Assembly: GCA_900539715.1 (NCBI GenBank)
Contig: UQDA01000013.1
Location: 1 to 64,000, forward strand
Direction: 5' to 3'
Length of the DNA stretch: 64,000 nt
From: an uncultured Lachnospiraceae bacterium
Lineage (GTDB): Bacteria; Bacillota; Clostridia; Lachnospirales; Lachnospiraceae
The position numbers were made by a program, and so were the translations under genes. Each line of letters starts with the position of its first letter. Position 1 is the first letter of the stretch. Of this stretch, positions 23,431 through 31,621 are shown one piece after another. The notes under the pieces were generated by a model. That model was not told the DNA's origin. It made no database searches and was given only the letters and a program-made list of their open reading frames with translations.

Positions 23431-24264
23431 CTACAGCGCCACAAATTCCCGATATTGCTGCTGCAGGACGCTGTTGCTTTCACCGACTATTTCCAAAATC
23501 TTTACAGCTTCTCCATTCTGCCCCTGCCGCGCAAGCTTTGAGGACAGAGCCCTTTCCTCGGACTCTTCCCATTCGGCGCGGCAGCTTTTCAGTTTTTCCT
23601 CAAGCGCCATGGAAATCTCATACAGCTCCGGGTGCTCCGCCAGAAAATCCACATATTCCTGCTCTGAAACAGACATGCGCAGCGCTGCCATATACTGTTC
23701 TGCACACCTTTTATCGCGCAGAAGCTTCCATGCCCGCTCGTAAAAAGATGCCGCCTGCTCAAACAAAAACAGCTTCGCATATGCCGTCCCTACATTGTGA
23801 CAAACCTTTCCCACAAGCTCCGGCTTTACTCCGGTCAGCCCCTCCAGAAGAGTTTCGTATTCCCGGATCGCAAGCATATATTTTCCATTTTCCAGAAAAT
23901 AATCTCCCCGCGCCTTTGCCCGTTCCTCTGCACTGCTGTTCTCATTGAGCGATAACGCCTTTTTTACCTGCACCGCCTCCTCGGCGCTGCAATATCCTGT
24001 ATAGGCGAACAGCCTTTCTGCAAATGCTGCGACCGGATCGCTTTCCTGCAGCGCGCTACGCAGGGAAAGCGCCAGATTTTTGAGCATACACTGCTGTCCT
24101 ATCCACTCTATAAGAGGCTCTCCCAGCATTCCTCTCTCTAAAAGCCACGCATTTTCCCTGATAAAATAACACAGCTCCTCCACGTTCCAGACATGGACCC
24201 TCGCTTTTTCAAAAAAATACGGAAGCTCCGCATTCCTTCCAAGACAAAGATAAACCCGTCCCAT
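23431..24264 (-). CDS. TPR-like helical protein, third gene of the 23.4-29.2 kb unit
   Basis: This 277-residue soluble protein has no signal peptide. Residues about 115-215 read as TPR-like helical repeats (AKARGDYFLENGKYMLAIRE, then NVGTAYAKLFLFEQAASFYE, then a third). It starts at the ATG at 24264 with AGGAG six bases upstream, 77 bases after the Hsp70-like gene. The function is unknown. TPR proteins commonly act as Hsp70-type cochaperones or scaffolds, and the neighbour at 24342-25655 looks Hsp70/actin-like, so a partner role is plausible. I do not recognise a named family. Confidence 0.65.
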   Translation of the reverse strand: MGRVYLCLGRNAELPYFFEKARVHVWNVEELCYFIRENAWLLERGMLGEPLIEWIGQQCMLKNLALSLRSALQESDPVAAFAERLFAYTGYCSAEEAVQVKKALSLNENSSAEERAKARGDYFLENGKYMLAIREYETLLEGLTGVKPELVGKVCHNVGTAYAKLFLFEQAASFYERAWKLLRDKRCAEQYMAALRMSVSEQEYVDFLAEHPELYEISMALEEKLKSCRAEWEESEERALSSKLARQGQNGEAVKILEIVGESNSVLQQQYREFVAL

Positions 24265-24341
24265 CCTGCACTCCTGTTTCCGCTGTAAGCGTCAGGGCAG
24301 ACATTGCCCGAAGGCGGCTGTGCGCCAGAGCCCGCACTGCT

Positions 24342-25655
24342 TTACAGCTCGATATTTTCTTCCCAAAATTTATGGGTCGCCGGAAAAAATTCTCCGAACC
24401 CCAGGTCCTCCATACTGATACGCACCGTTGAAACATCCGTCATATCTGCTTTCAGGTGTATCCGCGTCGTCCTTGCCGGACGTTTTGGAATCCCCGAAAG
24501 CGTCACCAATACTTCCCGCACCGATTTTCCATCAAGCGGGGTGATACGCAGCGAAAAGCTTTCCTCATCCTCCAACAGAAATTCAGTCTCCGCCGAAACC
24601 TCATACCAGTTGACGCCCGCGTCCAACAGCGCCAGGTACCTGTCCTGCCCCTGAACTGTCACCGGTATCCCTACGTTGGCTTTTAACATATCCTTCCCCA
24701 GAAAGGCATATCCATCGGAAATTCCTCCCGGCACAAGACGCTGACGCGCTGCATAGCACGCTCCCTTGCTGTAAAGGTTGCTTCCCAAAAATACGCGTCT
24801 GTCCTGACACAAAAACTGCAGCGAGCCCTGATACCACTCGCCGTCAAATCCGTCACCTATCAGATAAACGCAGCTTACATTTCTTCCTTCAAGTACCTCC
24901 CCGACAGCAGCCTGAAACCTGCGGTCAAGAAATATCTTTTCATTCTCCGCTGATTCCTTCTCCCGGCTCAAAGGGCGTACCTCGGGCCAATCCTTTTCTT
25001 CTACAAAACAAGCCACCGGTGTCGTTTTTTTATTTGCCATAAATATAAGCGTCCTTAAATGGCTTCCTGTGAAATCGCACAAAAGCACATCCCTGCGCCA
25101 CAGCTCCTCCGGTTGGCTGATATTATAGTAAAAAAAGCTCTCCGCCCTGCCTATCACATAAATCTGCGCCTTCGGTAATCCCAAAAGCTTTGCTGCTTCT
25201 CCGAGCGCTTCTAAAATCTGCGGCGTCACCTGCTCAACAGAGAACACGAGCGCATCCATCCTTTCCGCCCGCACCGACGGCGCCAGCAGGGACAATACCC
25301 GCTTTAAGAACAAAGACAACAGTCCGACCGCCTCAAAGCGTTCCTCACCGACCTCGATATCCTGCCGTCGCACCGCATGCTCCAAAAGTCCGGAAACCAG
25401 AAGCGCCTCTCCATTTTCTGACGCCTCCAGCGCCTTTTCCCCAAACAGCCACACATCCCTCTCGGCACACCGCGCAAGGACAGCCGGAATCCGATATTGC
25501 TCCTCATCCGCCCGGCAGCTCACAGTTTCCGGCTGTCTGCCCGGCAGACAATAGCTGAGCAGGACACCTCCATCTGTCAGATCGAGCCCCGCTGCAGTCA
25601 CATCCTCGCCTTTTTTCCCTTCGCCACGATGTTTTTCCCTGTAATCCAGAAACAT
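24342..25655 (-). CDS. Hsp70/actin-like ATPase-fold protein (DUF5716-like)
   Basis: The 437-residue protein reads as an actin/Hsp70-superfamily protein. A phosphate-1-like strand GLDLTDGGVLLSY lies near 22-34. A phosphate-2-like LLCDFTGSHLRTLIF lies near 190-205. An adenosine-like VYLIGDGFDGEWY is followed by SKGACYAA near 305. The last 110 residues are beta-rich and Hsp70-substrate-domain-like, including LKANVGIPVTV. The nucleotide-binding residues are not canonical, so ATPase activity is uncertain. The start ATG is eight bases after AAGGAG, just past the stop of the giant upstream gene. I remember similar Lachnospiraceae proteins as DUF5716, but I could not check this. Confidence 0.7.
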   Translation of the reverse strand: MFLDYREKHRGEGKKGEDVTAAGLDLTDGGVLLSYCLPGRQPETVSCRADEEQYRIPAVLARCAERDVWLFGEKALEASENGEALLVSGLLEHAVRRQDIEVGEERFEAVGLLSLFLKRVLSLLAPSVRAERMDALVFSVEQVTPQILEALGEAAKLLGLPKAQIYVIGRAESFFYYNISQPEELWRRDVLLCDFTGSHLRTLIFMANKKTTPVACFVEEKDWPEVRPLSREKESAENEKIFLDRRFQAAVGEVLEGRNVSCVYLIGDGFDGEWYQGSLQFLCQDRRVFLGSNLYSKGACYAARQRLVPGGISDGYAFLGKDMLKANVGIPVTVQGQDRYLALLDAGVNWYEVSAETEFLLEDEESFSLRITPLDGKSVREVLVTLSGIPKRPARTTRIHLKADMTDVSTVRISMEDLGFGEFFPATHKFWEENIEL

Positions 25656-25667
25656 CCCATCAACTCC

Positions 25668-28600
25668 TTACTCCAAAATGCCAAACAGCCTCTCCGCACA
25701 AAAAGACTGATACAGGTAACGCACAAGCCCTTCTGATGCCTCCCGGGCATTCCGGGAAAGCTTCGCCTGCGCAACGCTGCAAAGCTGCCCGTATCTGCTG
25801 TCCTGCGCGGATGCCGGACACCCCTCGGCCTTTAACAGACCGCTTTCCAGAATGGTCCCGGGCTCATCTGCCGCCGTCACGAAATACTGCAGATTTTCCC
25901 CCGGAAACAGGATAAATGCAGCCGTATAAATACAGCCGCCCGCGCACAAAAATTCCCTTGTCTCGTAATCTCCTGCTGGCGTCTGCTCCGATACCGTACG
26001 CCAATGAAGCAGCGGACGCTTTCCTTCTTTTCCATAATAAACCACAAAGGTCTTATCCTGAAGAAGCCCCGCCTGTGCAGTCAGATCGCCCAGTTCTTTT
26101 AAAACCGGCACAATGCAGTTTCCGGCAAACAGCTGCTCTGCTGTCTCACACAGAAGCCCTCTGTCCTTTTCCGAAAAAAGCTGACGGTTTTTCGCATAAT
26201 ATTCCAGAACCGCAATTCGGCACAGCTCACTGACCGGCTCCTTTTGCCCCAGCTGCTTCAAAATAGCATGTATCGCAGCGGTATGAACGGGCATATGCTC
26301 CACCACGCCGCTGTAGGCGCAACGATGCAAAAATGCCAGAAGGAGCTGTCCATGCCCGCCCCCCTTCATGTACTGGCGCAGGATATCCATCCGCTCCGTC
26401 ACGTCTATCCCCGCAAAAAGCATCTGTCCCATCATGCGCCTGCAAAGCTGCCAGGTATCCACGCCAAATCCTTCCGCCTCGCGCTTTATTACTTCCAGCT
26501 CCGCAATGCTCCCTTCATACCAGTCCGTCAGCTCCTGCAAAATACGCGCGTCATATTTTCCTCCCAGCGCCGCCTGCGCACACAAAGCCGTCATCCGCTT
26601 CTGCCCGGAAAAAAGTCCCCGCTCTAAAAGTCCCGTCCCCAACCGCAGCAAAATCCCCGGTTCCAGACGAGACAGCTCCTCTCCTTCCAGCCATTGATAT
26701 GCCTTTTCATAAAAACCCTGCATCACCAGCATGCCTGTCACGCTCAAACATTCCTCAGAGCTGACCTGTTCTTTTTCCAGATTTCTCAAAAAGCTGCGAA
26801 GCTGTTTTTCTCTGCCTGCTTTTTGCAGATATGCTGCCAGCCTGCCCCTTACTTTACGGGCATAATATTCTTCCAGACGGGGTTCTCCTGCAAGCGCTTC
26901 ATAGCAGCTTTCGTTTTCTGCGCATATCTCCCCCTGTCCTTCCGCAGCAGAAATGCGGAACACAAGGCTGTCCTTCCCCCATTCCAGAAGCTCCTGCTCA
27001 TTCCATACCGCAAGGATCTCCTTTTTTTCAAAAAGAGGGGTTAACTGCGCCTTTTCGTTTACCACACAGCGATTCTGTTCTTCATCCTCCGTGAGTAAAA
27101 GCATCTCTCCGCCATATCTGCTGATACACGCCCTTCCCTTCTGGAGAAGCCATACTTCCTCACCCTTTATCTGCCTGTGCAGAACCACCAGTTTTTTGCC
27201 CCGGCGGGCATTCTCCTGCTCCGGCACAAAAATCTCTTCACTCCCAAAGAGCTCTGCCAGCATGGCTCCCTGCGCTGCTTCCACCCTCCCGCTCTGCAGA
27301 TTACGACGGTACAGCCATGCCAAATCCCTGTTTACTCTTCCTTTGTAAAGACAATCCTCCAAAAATCTGTCTATCTGCGGCTTGTATGTGATATAAAGCT
27401 CTGTATCCTCATCCCTGCGCTCATCCACGCAGGCATACAGATACGCCGCGTATTCCCAGTCAAGATTGCTCTGGTAGGCAAAATACAAAAGAACGCTTTT
27501 GGGAAGCTCTCTCCGCTCCGACAGATCCATTGTCATCAGATAATATTCATAAAGCCTCGTCACACGCAGCCGGTTTTCCACACCCCGTTCATACCACACA
27601 TGATATGCTTTTTCACGCACGCCCCCTTTTATCAAAAGAGTACATATCGCCCACAGAATATCCGTATTCCTGTCTTTTTCCCAGATAAGGCGCAGTATTT
27701 CAAACAGCGTCCGGTCAAAATATTTCTCGCGTCCGGCGAGCTCTGCCAGCTGCCCTTCCAGATTCTCAGAAACTATCCCCTGCCTTGCGCCGTAGGCCAA
27801 TATCTGCTTCACAACGCCGTCAAATCCCGTCAAAAGAGCCGGTTCCGCATTTAAAAGCTGCATTGCTTCCAGATACATCACCGGACTTTTACAGCCCTTT
27901 TCAAACTGTTCCATCAAAAACTGCCACTTCCGGGACGCGCTGTGATTTAAGTTCCGGGACAAAAACAGCAACAGCCACGCTATCCGCCATTCCCGGGGAT
28001 GCTGTGCAAATACTTCTTCAACCTTTGCGCATACCCTGCGCGTATATGTTTCATCTTTTTTATAGAGGGAAACAAGATACAGATAATAACATCCCGTCAC
28101 GACGTCCGCTTCTTCTACAAAAGGCTTTGCCTGCTTTAAGACCCATCCTGCCTCCTCATTTTTTTGCTGTGTCAAAAGAAGCTGAGCCAAAAAAAGTTTA
28201 GATACAGCGCGTTGTCTGTCGCAGTGGGCCATCCGTTCCACGCATTCCTGTGTTTTTGCCTGCCAGGATGCCGCATCCGTCTTTTTCATCCGAAACTGCT
28301 GATACAACGTTACAAGTTTTAAGATACATGCCTTAAACTCCCGATCTCTCCGATCCTTTATCTTACGCTGCATCGTGCTGCGCCGTGCCTCCACCTCGAC
28401 CGCAAAGCTGCCGCCCTTCCAGGAAAAGCATATCCGCCCGAAATTATTTCCGTCATGCATCCTTTCTTCATTCAAAAAAACCGGAATGCGGCACAAATTT
28501 CCCAGAAAATCATCCTCGCCTATCCTGCTTTTTTCCAGCGTTAAAAAATCGCCCTGTGCCTCTACGGTCAGATGCACCGGCCCCCATCCGTTTTTTAGTA

Positions 28601-29240
28601 CCTGTATCTCCTCGCTCATTGTCTCCCGGATTTCAGGAATCTGTATCCGGCTTCTTACCGCAGAAAAACCGACAGGCTGCTTTTTGCCGAGCGCCGCCAG
28701 AAATTCCTCCACATTCGCTTCATTTCCAAAACTCACGGACAAACCTCTGTAGAGCAGGGCTGTTTCTTCCTCCCCCTCACACAGCCGCGCAAAGTCCTTC
28801 GTATAAAAGAGCTTTACCGCCTCCTGCCAGTTATTGCGGGCAAGTCCTGCAAATTCCGTCATGTCCCGTATCTCGCCCTGAGAGGAAATGACCGCCTCCT
28901 CCCGCACGATGACCTGCCATGGAACTTCATATTCCCCATAATTTGACAGCACAAAAAAACGCCCGCTGCGGCTCTCCCCCGGCTCCATACCGGAAGCATC
29001 GAACCGATAGACTATCTGCTCCTGCATCCCGTTAAACCGCGGAGACGGACACGTCATCCTCTCATCTCCTGTAGAAATAATCCCGACAGCCGGCTGCTCT
29101 GCCCCCGCTGCTGCCGCAAAGCTCCCCTCTGCAACCTGACCCGGACGCACAAAAAGCTCCGCCTGCTTCACCGAAAAATATAACTTTCCCTCTATCCTGC
29201 GATAACCCTCTGCCAAAATCTGTTCTTCCAGTTTCCTCAC
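25668..29240 (-). CDS. Giant helical-repeat protein of unknown function (DUF5717-like)
   Basis: This soluble protein of about 1190 residues has no signal peptide. The first 250 residues are beta-rich with an Ig/Wzt-like pattern (SGRFFVLSNYGEYEVPWQVI). Most of the rest is alpha-helical with TPR-like repeats (about 330-700 and 850-1090), and the last 100 residues look like a beta-rich cap. I chose the GTG at 29240, 10 bases after AAAGGAG. A longer in-frame start would lie inside the repeat element at 29264. It is the first gene of a three-gene unit with the Hsp70/actin-like and TPR-like proteins. It resembles DUF5717 of Lachnospiraceae in my memory. The function is unknown. Confidence 0.7.
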   Translation of the reverse strand: MRKLEEQILAEGYRRIEGKLYFSVKQAELFVRPGQVAEGSFAAAAGAEQPAVGIISTGDERMTCPSPRFNGMQEQIVYRFDASGMEPGESRSGRFFVLSNYGEYEVPWQVIVREEAVISSQGEIRDMTEFAGLARNNWQEAVKLFYTKDFARLCEGEEETALLYRGLSVSFGNEANVEEFLAALGKKQPVGFSAVRSRIQIPEIRETMSEEIQVLKNGWGPVHLTVEAQGDFLTLEKSRIGEDDFLGNLCRIPVFLNEERMHDGNNFGRICFSWKGGSFAVEVEARRSTMQRKIKDRRDREFKACILKLVTLYQQFRMKKTDAASWQAKTQECVERMAHCDRQRAVSKLFLAQLLLTQQKNEEAGWVLKQAKPFVEEADVVTGCYYLYLVSLYKKDETYTRRVCAKVEEVFAQHPREWRIAWLLLFLSRNLNHSASRKWQFLMEQFEKGCKSPVMYLEAMQLLNAEPALLTGFDGVVKQILAYGARQGIVSENLEGQLAELAGREKYFDRTLFEILRLIWEKDRNTDILWAICTLLIKGGVREKAYHVWYERGVENRLRVTRLYEYYLMTMDLSERRELPKSVLLYFAYQSNLDWEYAAYLYACVDERRDEDTELYITYKPQIDRFLEDCLYKGRVNRDLAWLYRRNLQSGRVEAAQGAMLAELFGSEEIFVPEQENARRGKKLVVLHRQIKGEEVWLLQKGRACISRYGGEMLLLTEDEEQNRCVVNEKAQLTPLFEKKEILAVWNEQELLEWGKDSLVFRISAAEGQGEICAENESCYEALAGEPRLEEYYARKVRGRLAAYLQKAGREKQLRSFLRNLEKEQVSSEECLSVTGMLVMQGFYEKAYQWLEGEELSRLEPGILLRLGTGLLERGLFSGQKRMTALCAQAALGGKYDARILQELTDWYEGSIAELEVIKREAEGFGVDTWQLCRRMMGQMLFAGIDVTERMDILRQYMKGGGHGQLLLAFLHRCAYSGVVEHMPVHTAAIHAILKQLGQKEPVSELCRIAVLEYYAKNRQLFSEKDRGLLCETAEQLFAGNCIVPVLKELGDLTAQAGLLQDKTFVVYYGKEGKRPLLHWRTVSEQTPAGDYETREFLCAGGCIYTAAFILFPGENLQYFVTAADEPGTILESGLLKAEGCPASAQDSRYGQLCSVAQAKLSRNAREASEGLVRYLYQSFCAERLFGILE

Positions 29241-29263
29241 AGCGCGGAACTCTCCTTTCTCGT

Positions 29264-29465
29264 GCCACAAACGGCAGGCGTTTGAGGCTGCAGCGAACAA
29301 GTAATATCATTTTGTTACTGTTCACCGGCAAGCCAGTAAGCAGTAACTTTCGCGGGCCCATTTAAAGTTTTTGCTACGCAAAAGAGGCCCGCTCACTCCC
29401 GAATCACGTTCTTACGCCACAAACGGCAGGCGTTTGTGGCTACAGTGAACAAGTAATATCATTTT
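29264..29465. repeat. Structured repeat cluster between the giant gene and the GntR cassette
   Basis: Two 50-base direct repeats (29264-29313 and 29416-29465) differ at three positions and flank about 100 bases. Each repeat begins with a hairpin; the second is a perfect 10-base stem (29416-29425 with 29431-29440). Between them lie two more nested inverted repeats: GTTACTG at 29314-29320 with 29341-29347, and GCGGGCC at 29352-29358 with 29386-29392, the latter enclosing TTTTGC/GCAAAA. The 17 bases at 29398-29414 recur exactly at 2674-2690. No gene is visible in 29241-29581. Confidence 0.85.
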
Positions 29466-29495
29466 ACCCTATTTCACTTTATCGCGCAAGATGGC

Positions 29496-29524
29496 TTGAC
29501 AGCATCAGCTTCTTGTAGTATTGT
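29496..29524 (+). promoter_or_regulatory. Sigma-A promoter of the GntR-ABC cassette
   Basis: TTGACA (29496-29501), 17-base spacer, TATTGT (29519-29524), about 58 bases upstream of the ATG. Confidence 0.8.
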
Positions 29525-29545
29525 TGTATTAACTCAATAGTACAA
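29524..29545. promoter_or_regulatory. Candidate operator for the GntR (YtrA-type) regulator
   Basis: TTGTATTA-N6-TAGTACAA is an inverted repeat with 7 of 8 arm positions matching, overlapping the -10 element and start region. Its position suits autoregulation by the first gene of the cassette. Confidence 0.6.
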
Positions 29546-29581
29546 ATATATTGCCGCATCTGCGGAAGAAAGGAGAACGCT

Positions 29582-29956
29582 ATGGCATGGGAACTGGACT
29601 CTGACCGTCCCATCTACGCCCAGCTCGTAGAACGTTTAAAGCTTGAAATCGTTTCAGGCCTTTATCCTCCGGGCGCAAGGCTTCCAAGCGTCCGGGAGCT
29701 CGCCGCTACAGCCGGGGTCAACCCAAATACGATGCAGAAGGCTTTTTCCGAACTGGAACGTACCGGGCTCATCATCACACAGCGCACCAGCGGAAGGATC
29801 GTCACGGAGGACAGACAGATGATACTCGATACGCGCATGGAGCTTGCCGAGGAGCAGATCGTCCTGTTTTTAACAAAAATGCAGAGCCTCGGCTTTCAAA
29901 AAGACGATATCATACGGCTTTTATCCGAAAAAAAGGAGGAGGAACATCATGAATGA
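29582..29956 (+). CDS. GntR-family transcriptional regulator, YtrA subfamily
   Basis: The 124-residue protein has the winged-helix GntR domain (about 8-75; PPGARLPSVRELAATAGVNP) and a short helical tail but no large effector domain, which is the YtrA pattern. YtrA regulators repress their own ABC-transporter operons and often respond to cell-envelope stress. Its stop overlaps the start of the ATP-binding gene by eight bases, so the cassette is coupled. A matching inverted repeat sits at its promoter. Confidence 0.92.
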   Translation: MAWELDSDRPIYAQLVERLKLEIVSGLYPPGARLPSVRELAATAGVNPNTMQKAFSELERTGLIITQRTSGRIVTEDRQMILDTRMELAEEQIVLFLTKMQSLGFQKDDIIRLLSEKKEEEHHE

Positions 29957-30662
29957 ACTTTCTGCCGACAGCCTCGTGTCCGTCCGCGGGCTCACCAAAC
30001 GATACGGTAAGAAGACGGCACTCGACCATCTGGACTTAGACATTCCTGCCGGGCGCATCATCGGCCTGTTAGGCCCCAACGGCAGTGGGAAATCCACGCT
30101 CATCAAGCTCTTATGCGGGCTCCTGGTACCTTCCTCCGGACAGATACGGATTGCGGGGAATGCTCCCGGCATCGCCACCAAGGCCTGCGTCTCCTACCTG
30201 CCGGAGCGCACTTATCTGCCCGACACTATCCGCATCCGGGAGCTGGTTTCCTTTTTTGCGGATTTTTATGAAGATTTTGACCGCCAGAAGGCGCTCGATA
30301 TGCTGGATGTGCTCAGGCTTTCCCCGGACAGCCCTTTAAAGACACTTTCTAAAGGCTCCCGCGAGAAGGTCCAGCTCATCATGGTCATGAGCCGACGTGC
30401 AAAGCTCTATATTTTGGACGAGCCTATCGCCGGCGTTGATCCTGCCGCAAGAGATTTCATTTTAAAGACCATCATCCGGGATTATCAGGAGGACGCATCC
30501 ATACTCATTTCCACGCATCTTATCTCCGATATCGAGCCTATACTTGACGACGTTATCTTTTTAAAAGAAGGCAGGCTCCTGCTGTCTTCCAGTGTAGAAG
30601 ATATCCGCGACGCCGAACGCAGGTCGGTGGACGCATATTTCCGGGAGGTGTTCTCATGTTAA
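29949..30662 (+). CDS. ABC transporter ATP-binding protein (YtrB-like)
   Basis: The 237-residue ATPase has Walker A GPNGSGKST (42-50), an LSKGS signature near 134, and Walker B followed by LDEPIAGVDP near 157. It begins before the GntR stop and ends seven bases into the permease gene, so the three genes form one coupled unit. The substrate is not evident. Related GntR-ABC cassettes act in antibiotic resistance or envelope stress. Confidence 0.93.
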   Translation: MNELSADSLVSVRGLTKRYGKKTALDHLDLDIPAGRIIGLLGPNGSGKSTLIKLLCGLLVPSSGQIRIAGNAPGIATKACVSYLPERTYLPDTIRIRELVSFFADFYEDFDRQKALDMLDVLRLSPDSPLKTLSKGSREKVQLIMVMSRRAKLYILDEPIAGVDPAARDFILKTIIRDYQEDASILISTHLISDIEPILDDVIFLKEGRLLLSSSVEDIRDAERRSVDAYFREVFSC

Positions 30663-31492
30663 ACAAACTTATCCGTCATGAATGGAAAAATACATGGAAG
30701 ATTCCCTGCATCATCTTCGGCGTTTTTCTCGCGCTCTCTGCGGCATGCTTTTCCTATTTCGGGCTCCGTCCGAACGCTCCTGAAGGTGTCGAGATCAACA
30801 TGGGGGAAATGCTTATCTTCATCGGTTATATGCTGGCCATCAGCGCATTTTCCATTTTCATCCAGATTTATTTTGCAATACGCTTTTACAAAAACCTGTA
30901 TACCGACGAAGGCTATCTGATGCACACGCTCCCGGTAAAACCCTGGATGCTCATCGCATCCAAAACAGTCGTGGCAACGTTCTGGTATTATCTTACCTCT
31001 ATCCTTACCACGGCTCTGTGCTTCCCGGTCATTTTCCTTTCTCTCCCGAAAATGGTCTATCTTTCTCCGGAAGCCCTTGAACAATACCATCGTTTCGTTT
31101 CCCATATTCCCGGCATGATGCTGGAAGAACCGCTGAAGGTCTTTTTCGTAGCAGTCCCCTTCTCCCTGCTCTCCAGCGCTTTTTCCGTTTTGCTCATCTA
31201 CGCCGCGGCTTCTTTAGGACAGCTGTTTTCGCGTCACAGGGTACTTGCGTCCATCATGTGCTACTTCGGTTTGAACGCCCTTGTTTCAGCCGTTTCCATG
31301 CTCGTCATGCTTCCTTCGATGGGAGGCCTTGTCATCACGCATGCCGATGACCTGGCACAAAACCCTACCGCTCTCTTCCCGCCCGCCATGTGGACTGCCT
31401 TTGGCTCATCCCTTGTCGTTTCCATCATCTGCGGCGCGGCATCCTTTTTCCTGAGCGATTATATCATGCGTCACAGTCTGAATCTGGATTAG
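30656..31492 (+). CDS. ABC transporter permease
   Basis: The 278-residue membrane protein has six predicted helices (about 18-40, 55-75, 103-130, 165-190, 195-222 and 245-270). It is the membrane partner of the preceding ATPase, overlapping it by seven bases. No substrate-binding protein is present, so the cassette is of exporter or resistance type. No intrinsic terminator with a T run is seen behind it. Confidence 0.88.
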   Translation: MLNKLIRHEWKNTWKIPCIIFGVFLALSAACFSYFGLRPNAPEGVEINMGEMLIFIGYMLAISAFSIFIQIYFAIRFYKNLYTDEGYLMHTLPVKPWMLIASKTVVATFWYYLTSILTTALCFPVIFLSLPKMVYLSPEALEQYHRFVSHIPGMMLEEPLKVFFVAVPFSLLSSAFSVLLIYAAASLGQLFSRHRVLASIMCYFGLNALVSAVSMLVMLPSMGGLVITHADDLAQNPTALFPPAMWTAFGSSLVVSIICGAASFFLSDYIMRHSLNLD

Positions 31493-31621
31493 AGCCGGCA
31501 CATACGCTGTTTTCTCAAACATACGAACACACTTTTTAATATCTCCCGCATATACTGGTATCACAGATGCCGCCAGCGCTTTTCTTTCCGGCGGCAAAAT
31601 CCAGACTGCGGGAGGTTTTTT

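Noticed and set aside
29241..29300. An upstream in-frame start for the giant repeat protein
   Set aside because: It would put about 20 residues inside the repeat element. The GTG at 29240 has its own AAAGGAG.
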